From Ochromonadaceae sp. CCMP2298 (taxonomy: Eukaryota; Sar; Synurophyceae; Ochromonadales; Ochromonadaceae), in NCBI GenBank assembly GCA_026770595.1, contig MU633812.1:3228-22854 (forward strand): DNA of 19,627 bases, read 5' to 3'. The position numbers were made by a program, and so were the translations under genes. The notes beneath the pieces were generated by a model that made no database searches, was not told where the DNA came from, and saw nothing but the letters and a program-made list of their open reading frames with translations. This document shows, in pieces, positions 18,757 through 19,627 of the stretch; within the stretch, counting starts at the first letter, position 1; every line of letters begins with the position of its first letter.

Positions 18757-18999
18757 TTAGCGCCTTGATAAGACTTCCGTCCACCTCCCATGCACCGCCT
18801 TCTGTCTCCCCAGCTCCCTCTCCAGGGTCCACAACCCCACCTCGTTCATGCCCCAAGCAACCACACCCCTCACAATAATCTTATCCTCCTATCTGGGGTA
18901 AAGCGACCCCGTCGGAAGGATTTGACTTGCAGGCTGGTTTGGTAGTGCTTCCATTTACCCTGACATACCCTTGTACTGCACCCCAGATCCCTCCCTGGA
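18757..18999 (-). pseudogene. Decayed copy of the last Myb exon (repeats 2-3) with a frameshift
   Basis: This is a relative of 12264-12500. One frame reads GRDLGCSTRVCQGKWKHYQ and then FRRGRFTPD, matching GRELGRNNDTCNTKWKNSQ and KKGPYSPGE. The next part matches only in another frame: EDKIIVRGVVAWGMNEVGLW, followed by RELGR and LSRR with a TAA at 18759-18757, against EDAIILARVVAWDMNKQGLW. The shift falls near 18890. A TAG or TGA closes either frame there, so the copy is broken. Confidence 0.8.
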
Positions 19000-19412
19000 A
19001 GATGGGGGTGAAAGGTTAGTGGTTAGTGGTCAGGGGTTAGGGATTAGGGTTAGTGGTTGTACTGCCACTGCCACTGCCACTGCCACAAAAACATACCACA
19101 TACCACACACCACATACCACAATACCACATACTACATACTACATACCACATACAACCTACTACATACAACATACCTACTGACAGAGGAGCAGGTGAGAGT
19201 GTAGAGGAGGCAGAAGGGACAGATAGAGAGAACAGATAAATAGAGATAACAGAGAGACAGACACAGACACAGAGAGAGACAGAGAATGACACAGACACAG
19301 AGAGAACACACACACACACACACGCACACACACACACGCAAACACACACACGCAAACACACACACACACATACACACACATACACACACACAGAGAGATA
19401 AAGTATGCCTAC
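19000..19412. other. Intron-derived and repetitive sequence between the two decayed exons
   Basis: It contains GGTTAGTGGTTAGTGG and GGGTTAGGGATTAGGG stretches (19014-19055), CCACTG and CATACCACA repeats (about 19062-19175), a piece similar to the intron at 12948-13060 of the intact gene (about 19180-19260), and a long CA tract (about 19310-19391). No gene is seen. Confidence 0.65.
19310..19391. repeat. Interrupted (CA)n microsatellite
   Basis: A CA dinucleotide tract with CGCA, CAAA and CATA interruptions, in the intron-like region of the decayed Myb copy. Confidence 0.9.
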
Positions 19413-19627
19413 CATCTCATCGGACCACACCGTCAGCCCGAACAGATTTCCCGTCGAATCCCCCTCAGCTCTGGACGTGCGTGCCTTCTTCACACTGCCG
19501 CTGCTGTCCTTGGTGTCCTTGGCTGACCTTTTTCGCTTTCTCTCGCCCCCCCTCTCACCCCCCTCTCGCCCCTCTCCTCCCTCTCTTCACTCTCCCTCCT
19601 CGTCGCTGTTGCTACTATTCCCGCGCC
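19413..19627 (-). pseudogene. Copy of the linker / Myb repeat 1 start exon with a premature stop (runs off the right edge)
   Basis: This is a relative of 13072-13260. It reads SNSDEEGE, then an in-frame TGA at 19589-19587, then RKRKRSAKDTKDSSGSVKK, ARTSRAEGDSTG and LTVWSDEM with a donor directly after (exon end 19413). The parent has KKARTPRAEGDSSGG and LVWNDEM with its donor at the same codon. The next Myb exon that should follow is absent: only intron-like sequence and a CA microsatellite lie between this piece and the last-exon copy. The 5' part lies outside the window. Confidence 0.75.

Noticed and set aside
18470-18856. Minus-strand open frame of 128 codons across the decayed Myb copy
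   Set aside because: Its frame is not the one that matches the Myb exon; homology in other frames shows this is a broken copy.
1-19627. Search for tRNA, rRNA or transposase genes
   Set aside because: None was recognised in either strand; no transposase, reverse transcriptase or integrase motif appears in the translated frames.

Overview
This window is eukaryotic nuclear DNA. It carries intron-rich genes with GT-AG introns, long C-rich pyrimidine tracts before the 3' splice sites, and many microsatellites and minisatellites. I rebuilt the exons by hand from reading frame, splice signals and protein-family conservation; nothing was searched. A C-terminal processing peptidase whose N-terminus looks like a bipartite (ER signal plus transit) plastid presequence suggests an alga with a complex plastid (heterokont, haptophyte or similar). 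That is an inference and the species is not identified.

Layout. (1) 3-803, + strand: 3' end of a low-complexity Gly-Ala/Thr/Pro-rich protein whose frame is open through the left edge. (2) 1213 to about 4302, - strand: a five-exon F-box-like/leucine-rich-repeat protein, convergent with gene 1. Its introns hold minisatellites, including a telomere-like (GGGTAA)15 array. (3) 4303-4698: short spacer between two divergent genes, probably a shared promoter region. (4) 4699-11215, + strand: a 17-exon S41 C-terminal processing peptidase with PDZ, catalytic domain and long tail, interrupted by several low-complexity inserts. (5) 11216-12263: spacer between convergent genes with an AT microsatellite and a hairpin. 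(6) 12264-17695, - strand: a 17-exon gene for an unusual protein of about 830 residues. It has an N-terminal MYND zinc finger, an unrecognised conserved centre, a Ser/Glu-rich linker and three C-terminal Myb/SANT repeats. (7) 18413-19627, - strand: decayed, rearranged partial copies of the Myb half of that gene, with a frameshift and a premature stop.

The genes do not form an obvious pathway: a putative ubiquitin-ligase adaptor, a probable plastid-lumen protease and a putative chromatin or transcription factor sit side by side. The most notable items are the MYND-Myb fusion with its decaying duplicates, matching intron positions in two of its Myb repeats, the recurrent ATTAAACCC intron-end sequences, and one intron flanked by a near-perfect direct repeat that spans its splice sites.
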